Below, piece by piece: positions 16,575 through 25,408 of a stretch of DNA of 64,000 bases (its first letter is position 1; every line of letters begins with the position of its first letter). The stretch covers positions 1 through 64,000 of the forward strand of contig CAJOEJ010000018.1 of assembly GCA_905233375.1 (NCBI GenBank), read 5' to 3'. Both the position numbers and the translations under genes were made by a program. Origin of the DNA: Paludibacteraceae bacterium (GTDB lineage: Bacteria > Bacteroidota > Bacteroidia > Bacteroidales > Paludibacteraceae). The notes beneath the pieces are model-generated. The model was not told the DNA's origin. It saw only the letters and a list, made by a program, of their open reading frames with translations, and made no database searches.

Positions 16575-17540
16575 ATGTTAAAAAAGATAAGACTCATAAC
16601 AATCCTTTACTGCCTTTTGGCTTTTTGCCAAGCGCTTTTCGCTTTTGGCAAGACACGTATCGGAGATCTCTATTATATGTTGGACGAGTACGCACGTACG
16701 GCTGAAGTAACGGCGTCTATTGACCAACATGGGATGAGTGGCAATTATCCGGAATTGGATTCAATTGCCATCCCTGATACGATCTCTTATGGGGGTGTCA
16801 AATATGCGGTAAAGTCTATTGGAGAACACGCTTTCTCTAACAGCGCTGATCTTGTTACGGTGGACATACCGGACCATATTCTGTCAATCGGCTCTGATGC
16901 GTTCAATGGTTGCAGAAATCTTACTTCTGTCACGTTGCCAGAAGGAATTGACAGGCTGTTTCGGGTATTTGCTTACTGTACATCCCTGCACCGGATAACT
17001 ATTCCGAATAGCGTTACTGCTGTGAATACGGTTTTTGCCGGATGTACAAGTTTGGATTCGGTAATTCTTCCTCCGAATATTACCCTTTTGGCTGCTACGT
17101 TTGCTAATTGCCATAGCTTGCAGTATGTCACATTACCCGACTCGCTCCAAATAATCCGCAGACTAACTTTTCTCGACTGTCAAAACTTGCGCTCTATTAC
17201 TATTCCCGAGAAGGTAACAGAGGTTAACACGCAAGCCTTTAAAGATTGTCCGGCTTTGGACACCATTCGTGTCTTGGCTGCCGAACCTCCGACAGCCACA
17301 TCGGAATCTTTCACAGGAATGGATAAGTCCTCTTGCATACTTTTGGTCCCGGCTTCTTCCATTGATTTGTACCGCGAAGCCGAGTGTTGGAAAGATTTTA
17401 ATGTACAGCCGCTTGATTCCCCAACGGGCATAGGAGCATCCACTGTACTGCCTAAATCCGGCAAAATTCTCCATAACGGGCAAATTTATATCGTACGAGG
17501 CGACAACACATATACGTTGCAAGGACAAGAACTTAAGTAA
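16575..17540 (+). CDS. BspA-like leucine-rich repeat secreted protein
   Basis: 321 residues. Signal peptide (about 1-24), then about seven LRR_5 (BspA-type) repeats of about 22-23 residues between 65 and 235, with the pattern LxxVxIPxxVxxIxxxAFxxCxxL (for example NSADLVTVDIPDHIL and GCRNLTSVTLPEGI). A spacer with LLVPASSIDLYREAECWKDF (about 255-275) is the usual BspA post-repeat motif. The last 25 residues (KILHNGQIYIVRGDNTYTLQ...) resemble the end of a T9SS type A sorting domain and match the tail of the protein at 26308-27285. Likely surface-exposed. It ends with a strong terminator. Confidence 0.88.
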   Translation: MLKKIRLITILYCLLAFCQALFAFGKTRIGDLYYMLDEYARTAEVTASIDQHGMSGNYPELDSIAIPDTISYGGVKYAVKSIGEHAFSNSADLVTVDIPDHILSIGSDAFNGCRNLTSVTLPEGIDRLFRVFAYCTSLHRITIPNSVTAVNTVFAGCTSLDSVILPPNITLLAATFANCHSLQYVTLPDSLQIIRRLTFLDCQNLRSITIPEKVTEVNTQAFKDCPALDTIRVLAAEPPTATSESFTGMDKSSCILLVPASSIDLYREAECWKDFNVQPLDSPTGIGASTVLPKSGKILHNGQIYIVRGDNTYTLQGQELK

Positions 17541-17570
17541 AGGATAAGGGAACGATGTTCTGAATACAAA

Positions 17571-17604
17571 GAAAACAAGTGGCAGAAATGTCACTTGTTT
17601 TTTT
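17571..17604 (+). terminator. Terminator of the BspA-like gene
   Basis: AAACAAGTG/CACTTGTTT stem followed by a T run (TTTTTTTC). Confidence 0.85.
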
Positions 17605-17698
17605 CAAAAATCTTAATAATCGTACAATTTTCGGGGCAAAATGATAGGCGACGACTTAAGGATGGTATCGGGATGGTCTCGTGTTAAGTCTGAAAGTC

Positions 17699-17753
17699 TC
17701 GCACTTATAACGCACTAATGACGCACTAATGACGCACTTATCACGCACTATTT
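17699..17753. repeat. 11-bp tandem repeat, five units
   Basis: Units TCGCACTTATA, ACGCACTAATG, ACGCACTAATG, ACGCACTTATC and a last ACGCACTATTT, consensus aCGCACTwATn. The period equals about one helical turn. Similar ACTAAT-containing 11-mers are at 45693-45736. Confidence 0.8.
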
Positions 17754-17772
17754 TTTGCATGTTAACACGTTA

Positions 17773-17797
17773 GTATTATATACGTAGTATATAATAC
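17773..17797. repeat. 25-bp perfect palindrome, copy 1
   Basis: Arms GTATTATATAC (17773-17783) and GTATATAATAC (17787-17797) around GTA. The same arms recur at 25164-25188 around AAT. Confidence 0.85.
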
Positions 17798-17877
17798 AGA
17801 CAAGCAGCCTTTTTTCAAGAATAAAGAAACAAAAATATATTACATTTACCAATTTCTCGCGCTTCAGGAAATGTAAT

Positions 17878-17897
17878 TTTGTATAAAATTATACAAA
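17878..17897 (+). promoter_or_regulatory. Palindrome abutting the leuS -33 box
   Basis: TTTGTATAA, AA, TTATACAAA: perfect 9-bp arms ending 3 bp before the -33 element, an operator-like position. Confidence 0.5.
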
Positions 17898-17900
17898 TTC

Positions 17901-17931
17901 TTGCATATGTCAAAAAAAAGTAGTACCTTTG
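17901..17931 (+). promoter_or_regulatory. Promoter of leuS
   Basis: TTG (17901-17903), 20 bp, TACCTTTG (17924-17931). Confidence 0.88.
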
Positions 17932-17986
17932 CAGTCGCAAAGGTTTGGACCTATGCGAATTGAACAACAAGACAAATAATAGTTTT

Positions 17987-20830
17987 ATGGAATACAACTT
18001 TTCAGAGATTGAGAAAAAGTGGCAAAAAGCGTGGGATGATAACGGCGTCTATACCGTCTCCAATGAGTCTGACAAGCCCCATTACTACGTGCTCGATATG
18101 TTTCCTTATCCGAGTGGAGCGGGTCTTCATGTAGGTCACCCGCTGGGTTATATTGCCTCGGATATTTACTCCCGTTACAAACGGCTCAAAGGTTTTAATG
18201 TCCTGCACCCGATGGGTTTTGACTCCTATGGTCTGCCCGCCGAGCAGTATGCGATCCAGACGGGTCAACATCCGGAGAAGACCACCTTCGAGAATATCGA
18301 CCGCTATATCTCGCAACTCAAGAAGATCGGTTTCTGCTATGACTGGAATCGCGAGGTGCGTACCTGCGATCCGAAGTTCTACAAGTGGACCCAATGGGCG
18401 TTCATTCAGATGTTCAACTCCTACTTTGATCCTAAGACGCAGAAGGCACAACCGATCAGCAAACTCATCGCGGAGTTCGAAGCCAACGACCCGAAGTGGG
18501 CGACGCTGACGGAGAAAGAGCAGCAGGAGCGGCTGATGAACTACCGCATTGCGTACCTCGCGGACACGAAAGTCAACTGGTGCCCGAAACTGGGTACTGT
18601 ACTGGCGAACGATGAGGTTTCCGAAGGTCTCTCCGTCCGTGGCGGTTATCCCGTTGAGCAACGCGTGATGAGGCAGTGGTGTCTGCGCGTGAGCGCTTAT
18701 GCCGGACGCTTACTCGAAGGCCTCGATCGCATCGACTGGACCGAAAGCCTCAAAGAGACCCAGCGCAACTGGATCGGTCGTTCGGAAGGTGCGGAGATGC
18801 GATTCAAGGTACAAAGGGACAAAGTACAAAGTACCAAGGATAGCGAAGAGTTATCCATGACCATCTTCACGACAAGAGCGGATACGGTCTTCGGAGTGAC
18901 GTTTATGGTTCTCGCGCCGGAGAGCGAATATGTACAACGCGTGGTGACGGACGAGCACAAAGCGGAAGTGGAGGAATACCTCGCCTGGGTGAAGCACCGC
19001 ACCGAACGGGAACGTATCGCCGACAGACGTGTGACCGGCGTGTTCACCGGCAGTTATGCCATCAACCCGCTTACGCAGGGCGAGATACCTGTTTATATAT
19101 CGGACTACGTGCTCGCGGGATACGGAACAGGAGCGATCATGGCGGTACCGGCGCACGACAGCCGCGACTACGCGTTTGCCAAACATTTCAACCTGCCTAT
19201 CATCCCGCTCATCGAAGGAGCGGACGTCTCCGAAGAGTCGTTCGACGCCAAGGAAGGTATCATGATGAACTCCGGATTCCTCAACGGCATGGAGGTCAAG
19301 GAAGCCATCCAGGCAATGAAGGAGTATATCACCAACACCGGCATCGGTCGTGTCAAGACCAACTATCGTCTGCGCGACGCTATCTTTAGCCGTCAACGTT
19401 ACTGGGGCGAACCGTTCCCGATATACTACAAGGACGGCATGCCTTATCCCCTGCCGGAAGACAAGTTGCCGCTCGAGTTGCCGGAAGTAAGTGCTTTCCT
19501 GCCGACCGAGACAGGCGAGCCACCGTTGGGCAATGCCGCTATCTGGGCATGGGATGAAAAGAACAGGAAAGTAGTGGAGAAAGTCCTGATTGACAACAAG
19601 ACCGTTTTCCCTTTGGAACTTTGCACGATGCCGGGCTTCGCAGGCTCGTCGGCGTACTACCTGCGTTACATGGACCCGCATAACGACGAGGCGCTCGTGG
19701 GCAAACAGGCGAATGAGTACTGGCGTCAAGTGGATCTCTATCTCGGCGGTTCCGAGCACGCTACGGGACACTTGATTTACTCGCGTTTCTGGAATAAGTT
19801 CCTCTATGATTTGGGCTATGTATGCGAAGACGAGCCGTTCAAGAAACTGATTAACCAGGGTATGATTCAGGGTCGCTCGAACTTCGTCTATCGGTATATA
19901 GGCGAAGGTGCGACGGGTAACCTCTATATCAGTTACAACCTCATCGAGAACCCCGAATACAAGGACAAAGTGCAGCCTATTCACGTGAATGTGAACATCG
20001 TCAACAACGACGTGCTGGACATCAATGCCTTCCGCGCATGGATGCCTGAGTTCAAGAACGCCGAGTTCGTCTTTGCGGACGGCACATCGTCCGAACTGAC
20101 GGGCTACACCGCCGGCGCAAAGCAGTATATCTGCGGCTGGGCGGTTGAGAAGATGAGTAAATCCATGTTCAACGTCGTCAACCCCGATGACGTGATTGCC
20201 AAGTTCGGAGCGGATACCTTGCGTCTGTATGAGATGTTCCTCGGCCCGCTGGAGATGTCTAAGCCGTGGGATACCAACGGTATCGACGGTGTGCATCGTT
20301 TCCTCAAACGCTTGTGGAACATGTACGAAAACATCGTGGAGGAGGAACCGACCAAAGAAGAGTTGCGGGCGCTCCATAAACTCATCAAGAAGATCACATG
20401 GGACATCGAGAACTTCTCGTTCAACACGTCCATTCCCGCCTTTATGATCGCGCAGAACGAGTTGTCGGCTCTCAAATGCAACAAGCGTGCCATCCTTGAG
20501 CCCTTTGCTGTCCTGCTGGCACCCTACGCTCCCCATATCGCCGAAGAGATGTGGCATAAAGTACAAGGGGACAATGTACCATGTACAAAGTTCGTGATCG
20601 ACGCCGCCTGGCCCGAGTGCAACGAGGCGTACCTCGTAGAGGACACGCAGAAATATCCGGTGCAGTTCAACGGCAAGGTGCGCTTCACCTTCGAGTGCCC
20701 CAAAGACACCCCGAAAGAGGAAGTGGAGCGGCTGGTACTCGCGCACGAAGATACCGCCAGATACCTCGCCGGAAACGCGGTGAAGAAAATCATCGTCGTA
20801 CCCGGACGAATTGTGAATATCGTTATGTAG
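17987..20830 (+). CDS. leuS: Leucyl-tRNA synthetase
   Basis: 947 residues. Charges tRNA-Leu in the cytoplasm. Signature HVGH of the HIGH motif lies near residue 50 ([12 protein letters not shown]), the CP1 editing domain follows with [13 protein letters not shown] near 295 and the [12 protein letters not shown] motif near 387, and KMSKS is at 722-726. The ATG at 17987 was chosen over the longer TTG frame at 17945 because it gives the family N-terminus ([16 protein letters not shown]). Two in-frame micro-repeats are present: [10 protein letters not shown] at 275-284 between the Rossmann fold and the editing strand, and [10 protein letters not shown] at 859-868 in the C-terminal region. Both are at sites where relatives, as I recall them, are shorter. 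Confidence 0.96.
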   Translation: MEYNFSEIEKKWQKAWDDNGVYTVSNESDKPHYYVLDMFPYPSGAGLHVGHPLGYIASDIYSRYKRLKGFNVLHPMGFDSYGLPAEQYAIQTGQHPEKTTFENIDRYISQLKKIGFCYDWNREVRTCDPKFYKWTQWAFIQMFNSYFDPKTQKAQPISKLIAEFEANDPKWATLTEKEQQERLMNYRIAYLADTKVNWCPKLGTVLANDEVSEGLSVRGGYPVEQRVMRQWCLRVSAYAGRLLEGLDRIDWTESLKETQRNWIGRSEGAEMRFKVQRDKVQSTKDSEELSMTIFTTRADTVFGVTFMVLAPESEYVQRVVTDEHKAEVEEYLAWVKHRTERERIADRRVTGVFTGSYAINPLTQGEIPVYISDYVLAGYGTGAIMAVPAHDSRDYAFAKHFNLPIIPLIEGADVSEESFDAKEGIMMNSGFLNGMEVKEAIQAMKEYITNTGIGRVKTNYRLRDAIFSRQRYWGEPFPIYYKDGMPYPLPEDKLPLELPEVSAFLPTETGEPPLGNAAIWAWDEKNRKVVEKVLIDNKTVFPLELCTMPGFAGSSAYYLRYMDPHNDEALVGKQANEYWRQVDLYLGGSEHATGHLIYSRFWNKFLYDLGYVCEDEPFKKLINQGMIQGRSNFVYRYIGEGATGNLYISYNLIENPEYKDKVQPIHVNVNIVNNDVLDINAFRAWMPEFKNAEFVFADGTSSELTGYTAGAKQYICGWAVEKMSKSMFNVVNPDDVIAKFGADTLRLYEMFLGPLEMSKPWDTNGIDGVHRFLKRLWNMYENIVEEEPTKEELRALHKLIKKITWDIENFSFNTSIPAFMIAQNELSALKCNKRAILEPFAVLLAPYAPHIAEEMWHKVQGDNVPCTKFVIDAAWPECNEAYLVEDTQKYPVQFNGKVRFTFECPKDTPKEEVERLVLAHEDTARYLAGNAVKKIIVVPGRIVNIVM
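18809..18839 (+). repeat. GTACAAAGG micro-repeat inside leuS, copy 1
   Basis: 31 bp encoding [10 protein letters not shown] in frame (leuS residues 275-284). Confidence 0.85.
20561..20590 (+). repeat. GTACAAAGG micro-repeat inside leuS, copy 2
   Basis: 30 bp encoding [10 protein letters not shown] in frame (leuS residues 859-868), the same reading frame of the repeat as copy 1. Confidence 0.85.
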
Positions 20831-20837
20831 GAAAACA

Positions 20838-20865
20838 AAGGGAGACGAGTTGCCTCGTCTCCCTT
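20838..20865 (-). terminator. Hairpin terminator of tRNA-Lys (shared with leuS end)
   Basis: 12-bp stem AAGGGAGACGAG/CTCGTCTCCCTT with a 4-nt loop. On the minus strand it is followed by TGTTTTCC after the tRNA; on the plus strand it lies just after the leuS stop. Confidence 0.75.
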
Positions 20866-20866
20866 G

Positions 20867-20939
20867 TGAACCAGCTGGGGCTCGAACCCAGGACCCCATC
20901 CTTAAAAGGGATGTGCTCTACCTGCTGAGCTACTGATTC
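20867..20939 (-). tRNA. tRNA-Lys (TTT)
   Basis: 73 nt. Acceptor GAATCAG pairs with CTGGTTC (one T-G); D arm with AGCTCAG...GAGC; anticodon stem CATCC/GGATG with loop CTTTTAA, anticodon TTT; T arm CTGGG-TTCGAGC-CCCAG; discriminator A. No CCA is encoded. Confidence 0.95.
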
Positions 20940-20976
20940 AACGCTACGTTATGAACGCTTTTTTGAAAAGCGGGTG

Positions 20977-21007
20977 CAAAGGTACTACATTTTTTTGACA
21001 TGACCAA
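20977..21007 (-). promoter_or_regulatory. Promoter of tRNA-Lys
   Basis: Minus strand TTG (21005-21007), 20 bp, TACCTTTG (20977-20984). Confidence 0.85.
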
Positions 21008-21022
21008 ATATTTTTGCATTTT

Positions 21023-21055
21023 TTTGCAAAAAAACGCTAAAAAAATACAATTTTG
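21023..21055 (+). promoter_or_regulatory. Probable promoter of ispG
   Basis: TTTG (21023-21026), 21 bp, CAATTTTG (21048-21055), a one-base variant of the -7 box. Divergent from the tRNA-Lys promoter. Confidence 0.5.
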
Positions 21056-21075
21056 GGCATTTTTGCCCGCCAAAT

Positions 21076-22437
21076 ATGGAAATAAAGTTAGATTATAACC
21101 GTCGAACGACCTCACAAGTGCAGGTCGGAAACATCTTTATCGGTTCGGACTACCCCATCCGTATCCAAACGATGGCGAACACGAACACCAACGACATCGA
21201 CGCCTCTGTGGACCAGGCGCGACGTTGTATCGAAGCAGGAACGGAACTGCTGCGGTTCACGACACAAGGGCTCCGCGAAGTGGAATCGCTGCGGGAGATA
21301 CACGCACAGGTGCTCACCGCCGTGCCGCTCGTTGCGGACATCCATTTTCAAGCGGACGTAGCCGACGCAGCTGCCCAAGTGGTGGAAGCCGTGCGTATCA
21401 ACCCGGGCAACTACAGCAAAGATGCCTCCAAGCTCGAAGAGCGCTTTGTACACCTGTTGGACATATGCCGCGAACACGGGACAGCCATCCGTATCGGGGT
21501 GAACCACGGTTCGCTATCCCCGCGCATGATGGAGAAATACGGCGACACGCCGCAAGGCATGGTCGAGTCCGTCATGGAGTTCCTCCGCATCGCCGTCCGG
21601 CATGAGTTTGAGCACATCGTCATCTCCGTCAAAGCGTCCAACACGCGCGTGATGGTGGACACCGTGCGCCTGCTCGTCAAAACGATGAAGCACGAGCACA
21701 TGGCGTTCCCGCTGCACCTCGGCGTGACCGAAGCCGGAGAAGGAGAAGACGGACGTATCAAATCCGCTGTGGGCATCGGAGCCCTGTTAGCCGACGGTAT
21801 AGGAGACACCATCCGCGTCAGCCTCAGCGAAGCACCCGAGAACGAGATACCCGTGGCACGGGACCTCGTGGACTATTTCGCCGACGAAGACTCCACCCGG
21901 TACGACGGTTCCATTCGTGCCGAAGTGCTGGACAACATAGGCGGCAACGCCGAGATACGATACACCTCGCTCGAGGACAACTGGGAGTTGTTCTGTCTGC
22001 AGGCGGCTGCCGAGTGCGGAAGGCTGTTGTGGGATTATAAAGCGACCGAACTGACGCTCGTTAACCCTAATTTCTCGGAAACGAAACTCAATTTCCTCAG
22101 CAAGGACATTCTCCAAGCCGCGCGCGTGCGTATATATAAAACAGAGTATATCTCCTGCCCGGGATGCGGACGAACCATGTTCGATCTCCAGAAAACAGTT
22201 GCCGAAGTGAAACAGGCGCTGAACAATGCCTCCCTCTCCGGCCTCAAAATAGCCATCATGGGCTGCATCGTCAACGGTCCCGGCGAAATGGCGGACGCCG
22301 ACTACGGCTACGTAGGCGCCGGACGTGACCGTATCTCCCTCTACCGCGGCAAGGAATGTATCCTCAAGAACATCCCGCAGGAGGAAGCGGTGGAACAACT
22401 GCTCGCCCTCATCGAGAGCGACCGGTCGAAAGGATGA
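21076..22437 (+). CDS. ispG: 4-hydroxy-3-methylbut-2-enyl diphosphate synthase
   Basis: 453 residues. Catalyses the penultimate step of the MEP isoprenoid pathway with a [4Fe-4S] cluster. The N-terminal TIM barrel runs from VGNIFIGSDYPIRIQTM to about residue 275 (NPGNYSKD near 117, IRIGVNHGSLS near 138). The C-terminal cluster domain has CPGCGRTMFDLQ near 359 and GCIVNGPGEMADADYGYVG near 395. Bacteroidota normally carry a long form with a large inserted domain between the two, about 600 residues as I recall; here only about 70 residues remain between, so the insert is much reduced. The probable start is ATG at 21076. Confidence 0.94.
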   Translation: MEIKLDYNRRTTSQVQVGNIFIGSDYPIRIQTMANTNTNDIDASVDQARRCIEAGTELLRFTTQGLREVESLREIHAQVLTAVPLVADIHFQADVADAAAQVVEAVRINPGNYSKDASKLEERFVHLLDICREHGTAIRIGVNHGSLSPRMMEKYGDTPQGMVESVMEFLRIAVRHEFEHIVISVKASNTRVMVDTVRLLVKTMKHEHMAFPLHLGVTEAGEGEDGRIKSAVGIGALLADGIGDTIRVSLSEAPENEIPVARDLVDYFADEDSTRYDGSIRAEVLDNIGGNAEIRYTSLEDNWELFCLQAAAECGRLLWDYKATELTLVNPNFSETKLNFLSKDILQAARVRIYKTEYISCPGCGRTMFDLQKTVAEVKQALNNASLSGLKIAIMGCIVNGPGEMADADYGYVGAGRDRISLYRGKECILKNIPQEEAVEQLLALIESDRSKG

Positions 22438-22461
22438 AATGCCGACAGGTCGGAATGACGA

Positions 22462-22494
22462 AAAAAATAAAATTTAAAATATAAAATTTTAACC
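22462..22494 (+). repeat. AT-rich micro-repeat upstream of PPi-PFK
   Basis: AAAATTTAAAATATAAAATT-type sequence. It contains TAAAATTTAAAATA (22468-22481), identical to a segment at the uxaC 3' end and kdgK 5' end. Confidence 0.7.
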
Positions 22495-22497
22495 ATT

Positions 22498-24150
22498 ATG
22501 CAAAAATCCCCATTACAAATTGCCCGTCAGGCTTATCAGCCGAAGATGCCGGTAGCATTGCAGGGCGCAGTACGCCTCGTTGAAGGCGAAAAGACACAAT
22601 CCGTTGCCGATCAGGAAGAAATCAAACGCCTCTTCCCCAACACCTATGGTCTGCCGCTCATTACGTTTGAACCCGCTCAGGGCAAACCGCAGGCTACAGA
22701 GCCGTTCAACGTCGGCGTCATCCTCTCCGGTGGTCAGGCTCCCGGCGGTCACAACGTCATCTCGGGTCTCTATGACGGTCTCAAGGCACTCAACCCGGAC
22801 AACAAGCTCTACGGCTTCCTCGGTGGTCCTTCAGGACTCATTGACGGCAAGTATCAGGAACTGACCGGCGCCATCATCGACGAGTACCGCAACACCGGTG
22901 GATTCGACATCATCGGTTCGGGACGTACCAAGCTGGAAGAGACATGGCAGTTCGACAACGGCATCGAGGTATGCAAGCAACTGGGTATCAAAGCCGTTGT
23001 CATCATCGGTGGTGACGACTCCAACACCAATGCCTGCGTGCTCGCGGAGTACTACCTCCAGAAACAATGCGGCATTCAGGTCATCGGCTGTCCGAAGACC
23101 ATTGACGGCGACCTCAAGAACGAAATGATCGAGACCTCCTTCGGTTTTGATACGGCTTGTAAGACCTACGCGGAACTCATCGGTAACATCCAGCGTGATG
23201 CCAACTCCGCGAAGAAATACTGGCACTTCATCCGCCTCATGGGTCGTAGCGCCAGCCATATCGCCCTCGAGTGCGCACTCCAGAGCCAGCCGAATATCTG
23301 CCTTATCTCCGAGGAAGTAGAAGCCAAGAACATGACTCTCAACGATATCGTAGAGGACATCGTCAAGGTCATTGTAGCACGTGCGAACGCCGGACTCAAC
23401 TTTGGTACTATCCTCATTCCGGAAGGTCTGATCGAGTTCATCCCCGCTATGCGCGTCCTCATCCAGGAGCTGAACGACATGCTTGCCAACAACGAGGAGT
23501 TCACCTCCCTCGACGGCGACGACGCCAAACGTGAGTACGTCAAATCCATGCTGACTCCCGCTTCCTGCGATCTCTACCGTTCGCTGCCGAAGGGTATCGC
23601 ACGCCAGCTCACGCTCGACCGCGACCCCCACGGAAACGTGATGGTATCTCAGATCGAGACCGAGAAACTGCTCATCGAGATGGTACAGAAACGTCTGGCT
23701 GTCCTCAAAGCAAACGGCGAGTACAAAGGCAAGTTCAGCGCACTCAACCACTTCTTCGGCTACGAAGGACGTTGCGCGATGCCGTCTAACTTCGATGCGG
23801 ACTACTGCTACTCGATCGGCGTGAACGCTACCCACCTCATCGCAGCTGGCAAGACCGGCTACATGTCGCTCGTGCGCAACTTGACCAAGCCTGCTGCCGA
23901 GTGGCTCGCTGGTGGTGTGCCTATCACCATGATGATGAACATGGAGAAACGTAACGGTAAGATGAAACCCGTTATCCAGAAGGCGCTTGTTGAGTTGGAC
24001 GGCGCACCGTTCAAGTACCTGCAGGCACATCGTGCCGAGTGGGCGGACGCCAACACCAGCTACATCTACCCGGGACCGATTCAGTACTATGGTCCGACAG
24101 AGGTTTGCGACCAGCCGACCCGCACCCTCCTGCTCGAAAGAGGCAAATAA
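22498..24150 (+). CDS. pfp: Pyrophosphate-dependent phosphofructokinase
   Basis: 550 residues, the long PPi-PFK form. It phosphorylates fructose 6-phosphate reversibly with pyrophosphate in glycolysis. Landmarks: [17 protein letters not shown] near 76-92; [12 protein letters not shown] near 178-189, where Asp replaces the Gly of the ATP-type [15 protein letters not shown] near 203, where Lys is typical of PPi enzymes; [11 protein letters not shown] near 252. An AT-rich micro-repeat fills the gap after ispG. It ends in a strong terminator. pgk in this window is another glycolytic gene but is unlinked. Confidence 0.95.
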   Translation: MQKSPLQIARQAYQPKMPVALQGAVRLVEGEKTQSVADQEEIKRLFPNTYGLPLITFEPAQGKPQATEPFNVGVILSGGQAPGGHNVISGLYDGLKALNPDNKLYGFLGGPSGLIDGKYQELTGAIIDEYRNTGGFDIIGSGRTKLEETWQFDNGIEVCKQLGIKAVVIIGGDDSNTNACVLAEYYLQKQCGIQVIGCPKTIDGDLKNEMIETSFGFDTACKTYAELIGNIQRDANSAKKYWHFIRLMGRSASHIALECALQSQPNICLISEEVEAKNMTLNDIVEDIVKVIVARANAGLNFGTILIPEGLIEFIPAMRVLIQELNDMLANNEEFTSLDGDDAKREYVKSMLTPASCDLYRSLPKGIARQLTLDRDPHGNVMVSQIETEKLLIEMVQKRLAVLKANGEYKGKFSALNHFFGYEGRCAMPSNFDADYCYSIGVNATHLIAAGKTGYMSLVRNLTKPAAEWLAGGVPITMMMNMEKRNGKMKPVIQKALVELDGAPFKYLQAHRAEWADANTSYIYPGPIQYYGPTEVCDQPTRTLLLERGK

Positions 24151-24167
24151 GATTCCTCCCTTACAAC

Positions 24168-24199
24168 AAAAAAATCGCTCATGTGAGCGATTTTTTTTT
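24168..24199 (+). terminator. Terminator of PPi-PFK
   Basis: TCGCTCA/TGAGCGA stem with a 2-nt loop, flanked by an A run and followed by T9. Confidence 0.9.
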
Positions 24200-24419
24200 A
24201 CCTGCTGAAGGTTTTTATAGATCTTCAGAAGGTGCCTTTGGTTCTTCCGAAAAACTTATAAACGTAGGATCTCACGGCACTTATTGGGGAGGTGATAAAC
24301 AAAGAAACAATGGAGCAGGGTATTCTGTTGTAACACTGGTTTTTAATAAGAACGAACATAGAATAATGTATTATTCTCCAAATAGTAGGCGATCTGTTCG
24401 ATTAATTAAAAGACGATAA
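24198..24419 (+). pseudogene. C-terminal remnant of a FISUMP/DUF1566-type domain protein
   Basis: The frame encodes LPAEGFYRSSEGAFGSS..., then VGSHGTYWGG, SVVTLVF and a final SRRSVRLIKR before TAA at 24419. This is the typical ending of the Fibrobacter-succinogenes-major-paralogous-type domain found in many Bacteroidota surface proteins (LPAAGYR...G.YWSS...GRSVRPV). There is no start codon or upstream part of the gene: the frame runs back into the terminator and the end of PPi-PFK. I read it as the tail of a lost or deleted gene. Confidence 0.7.
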
Positions 24420-24474
24420 TATGCCTTTATAACGCTGATCTTAATTCCAAAATAATAATAAAATAAAACCGATG

Positions 24475-24505
24475 GGGCGATGGAATATAACCGCCAACAA
24501 GCAAA
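24475..24505 (+). promoter_or_regulatory. Conserved hairpin leader before the small secreted protein, copy 1
   Basis: The sequence from CGATGGGGCGATGG through ATATAACCGCCAACAA lies 5 bp before the ATG at 24506. GGCG and CGCC pair around a loop ATGGAATATAAC. The same element precedes the paralogue at 46063-46413. Confidence 0.75.
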
Positions 24506-24859
24506 ATGAAAAAAATATTTGTAACGCTATGTCTGATAGCATTATCTTTATGTGCTTTTGCAGGTAGAACGTCTTGTAGACTGGAAGGAGATGGAAATCT
24601 TGCAGTTTTGCAAAATGCAACTGCTTGCGCTAATAAAGTTGGGTATAACGAATATAGTATTAGCGTTCCTGTTACACTAGAACGCCCTGCTTCCGAAGGA
24701 ACAGTAGTTTATATCGAAGTAACCCTTTCAGATGGTAATAGTTATACTAAAAGAGTTGAATTTAAGAAAGGTTCGACCTATGAAAAATTAATAATACCTG
24801 TTTCTTCCCAAAACATTTGCGCTAATTTTTCTATCCTTTCAGGTTCTTGCCGTAAATAA
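24506..24859 (+). CDS. Small secreted cysteine-containing protein, paralogue A
   Basis: 117 residues. Signal peptide MKKIFVTLCLIALSLCAFA, then a mature beta-rich domain of about 97 residues with cysteines near both ends (RTSCR at 21-25, NICANF near 105 and GSCRK at the end), compatible with disulphides. It aligns with the protein at 46063-46413: both start the mature region with (R/D)T(S/T)CR, then an N-hydrophobic strand, and end with a Cys two or three residues from the C-terminus. It may be an immunoglobulin-like fold, but I do not recognise a family. It shares a conserved hairpin leader with its paralogue. Confidence 0.72.
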   Translation: MKKIFVTLCLIALSLCAFAGRTSCRLEGDGNLAVLQNATACANKVGYNEYSISVPVTLERPASEGTVVYIEVTLSDGNSYTKRVEFKKGSTYEKLIIPVSSQNICANFSILSGSCRK

Positions 24860-24893
24860 TAAGTAAAAGGTATACGACTCCAACATCGTCCGC

Positions 24894-24934
24894 TTCAAAA
24901 ATCCGAGACATATTCAGTGCCTCGGATTTTTGAA
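24894..24934. terminator. Bidirectional terminator-like hairpin
   Basis: 14-bp perfect stem TTCAAAAATCCGAG/CTCGGATTTTTGAA with a 13-nt loop; A and T runs lie within the arms, so it can act in either direction. Confidence 0.85.
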
Positions 24935-25133
24935 TCATTTATGGCATTTTTGATTAATCTATTTGTTCTTTTCTTCCTATTCCGCCGGATCGTATCCGAC
25001 ATTTCCAGTAATTGACATGAGAGAGTTGAGATTCTTAAGTCAGTCCGTTTTTTGTTCTTTAAGTATGTCAATGACTTTAGGAAAATTGCTGAAACTGACA
25101 ATACTGACAAATCATTTTTTCTTCTTCCATTTC

Positions 25134-25152
25134 GTCTGAATGGCATTCAGAC
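25134..25152. repeat. 19-bp odd palindrome
   Basis: GTCTGAATG, G, CATTCAGAC: 9-bp arms around one base, the same ATG-n-CAT core as two of the palindromes in the 6.45 kb array. Confidence 0.75.
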
Positions 25153-25163
25153 ATCTATCTATA

Positions 25164-25188
25164 GTATTATATACAATGTATATAATAC
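25164..25188. repeat. 25-bp perfect palindrome, copy 2
   Basis: Arms GTATTATATAC (25164-25174) and GTATATAATAC (25178-25188) around AAT; arms identical to 17773-17797. Confidence 0.85.
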
Positions 25189-25302
25189 AGCGCGTTCAAA
25201 AAGTTATATATTCATTATATATTCTTTACATATTGCTTAGTCATCACCCTGACTATTTCATACCCAAAAACAGGGCATATGCTTACAAAATGCATTTAGC
25301 TC

Positions 25303-25333
25303 TTGCATATATGCGTTTTTTTTTGTAACTTTG
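25303..25333 (+). promoter_or_regulatory. Promoter of the lipid-kinase transcript
   Basis: TTG (25303-25305), 20 bp, TAACTTTG (25326-25333). Confidence 0.85.
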
Positions 25334-25408
25334 CACCCAAATTTGCATTTTGCAAAAATGGTACGCTTTCTACCGGAAGCGCTTAAGAATTGGAAAATTG
25401 ATCATCCT

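Larger units (their letters stand above)
17605..17986. other. Non-coding region upstream of leuS, rich in repeats and palindromes
   Basis: About 380 bp with no gene. In order: GGGGCAAA (17633-17640), five 11-bp tandem repeats (17699-17753), a 25-bp perfect palindrome (17773-17797), inverted repeat TTACATTT/AAATGTAA (17840-17876), palindrome TTTGTATAA-AA-TTATACAAA (17878-17897) and the leuS promoter. Confidence 0.75.
24935..25408. other. Non-coding spacer before the lipid-kinase gene
   Basis: About 470 bp with no credible gene. It contains palindromes at 24986-24998 and 25134-25152 (GTCTGAATG/CATTCAGAC), repeated ACTGACAA motifs near 25094-25110, the 25-bp palindrome at 25164-25188 and the promoter at 25303-25333. 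Confidence 0.7.

Noticed and set aside
17699..17753. Possible CRISPR array
   Set aside because: Units are 11 bp in direct tandem with no spacers; the same holds for 45693-45736, and no cas genes are present.
17773..17797. Chromosome dimer resolution (dif) site
   Set aside because: dif sites have two 11-bp arms around 6 bp and are unique; here the centre is 3 bp and there are two copies, with no XerC/D gene or skew evidence in view.
18851..20899. 682-codon antisense frame opposite leuS
   Set aside because: leuS is unmistakable on the plus strand; the antisense frame runs through the tRNA-Lys terminator and looks random.
24039..24197. Upstream half of the 126-codon frame ending at 24419 as part of the remnant gene
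   Set aside because: This part lies in another frame of the PPi-PFK gene and across its terminator; only the part from about 24198 matches a known domain.
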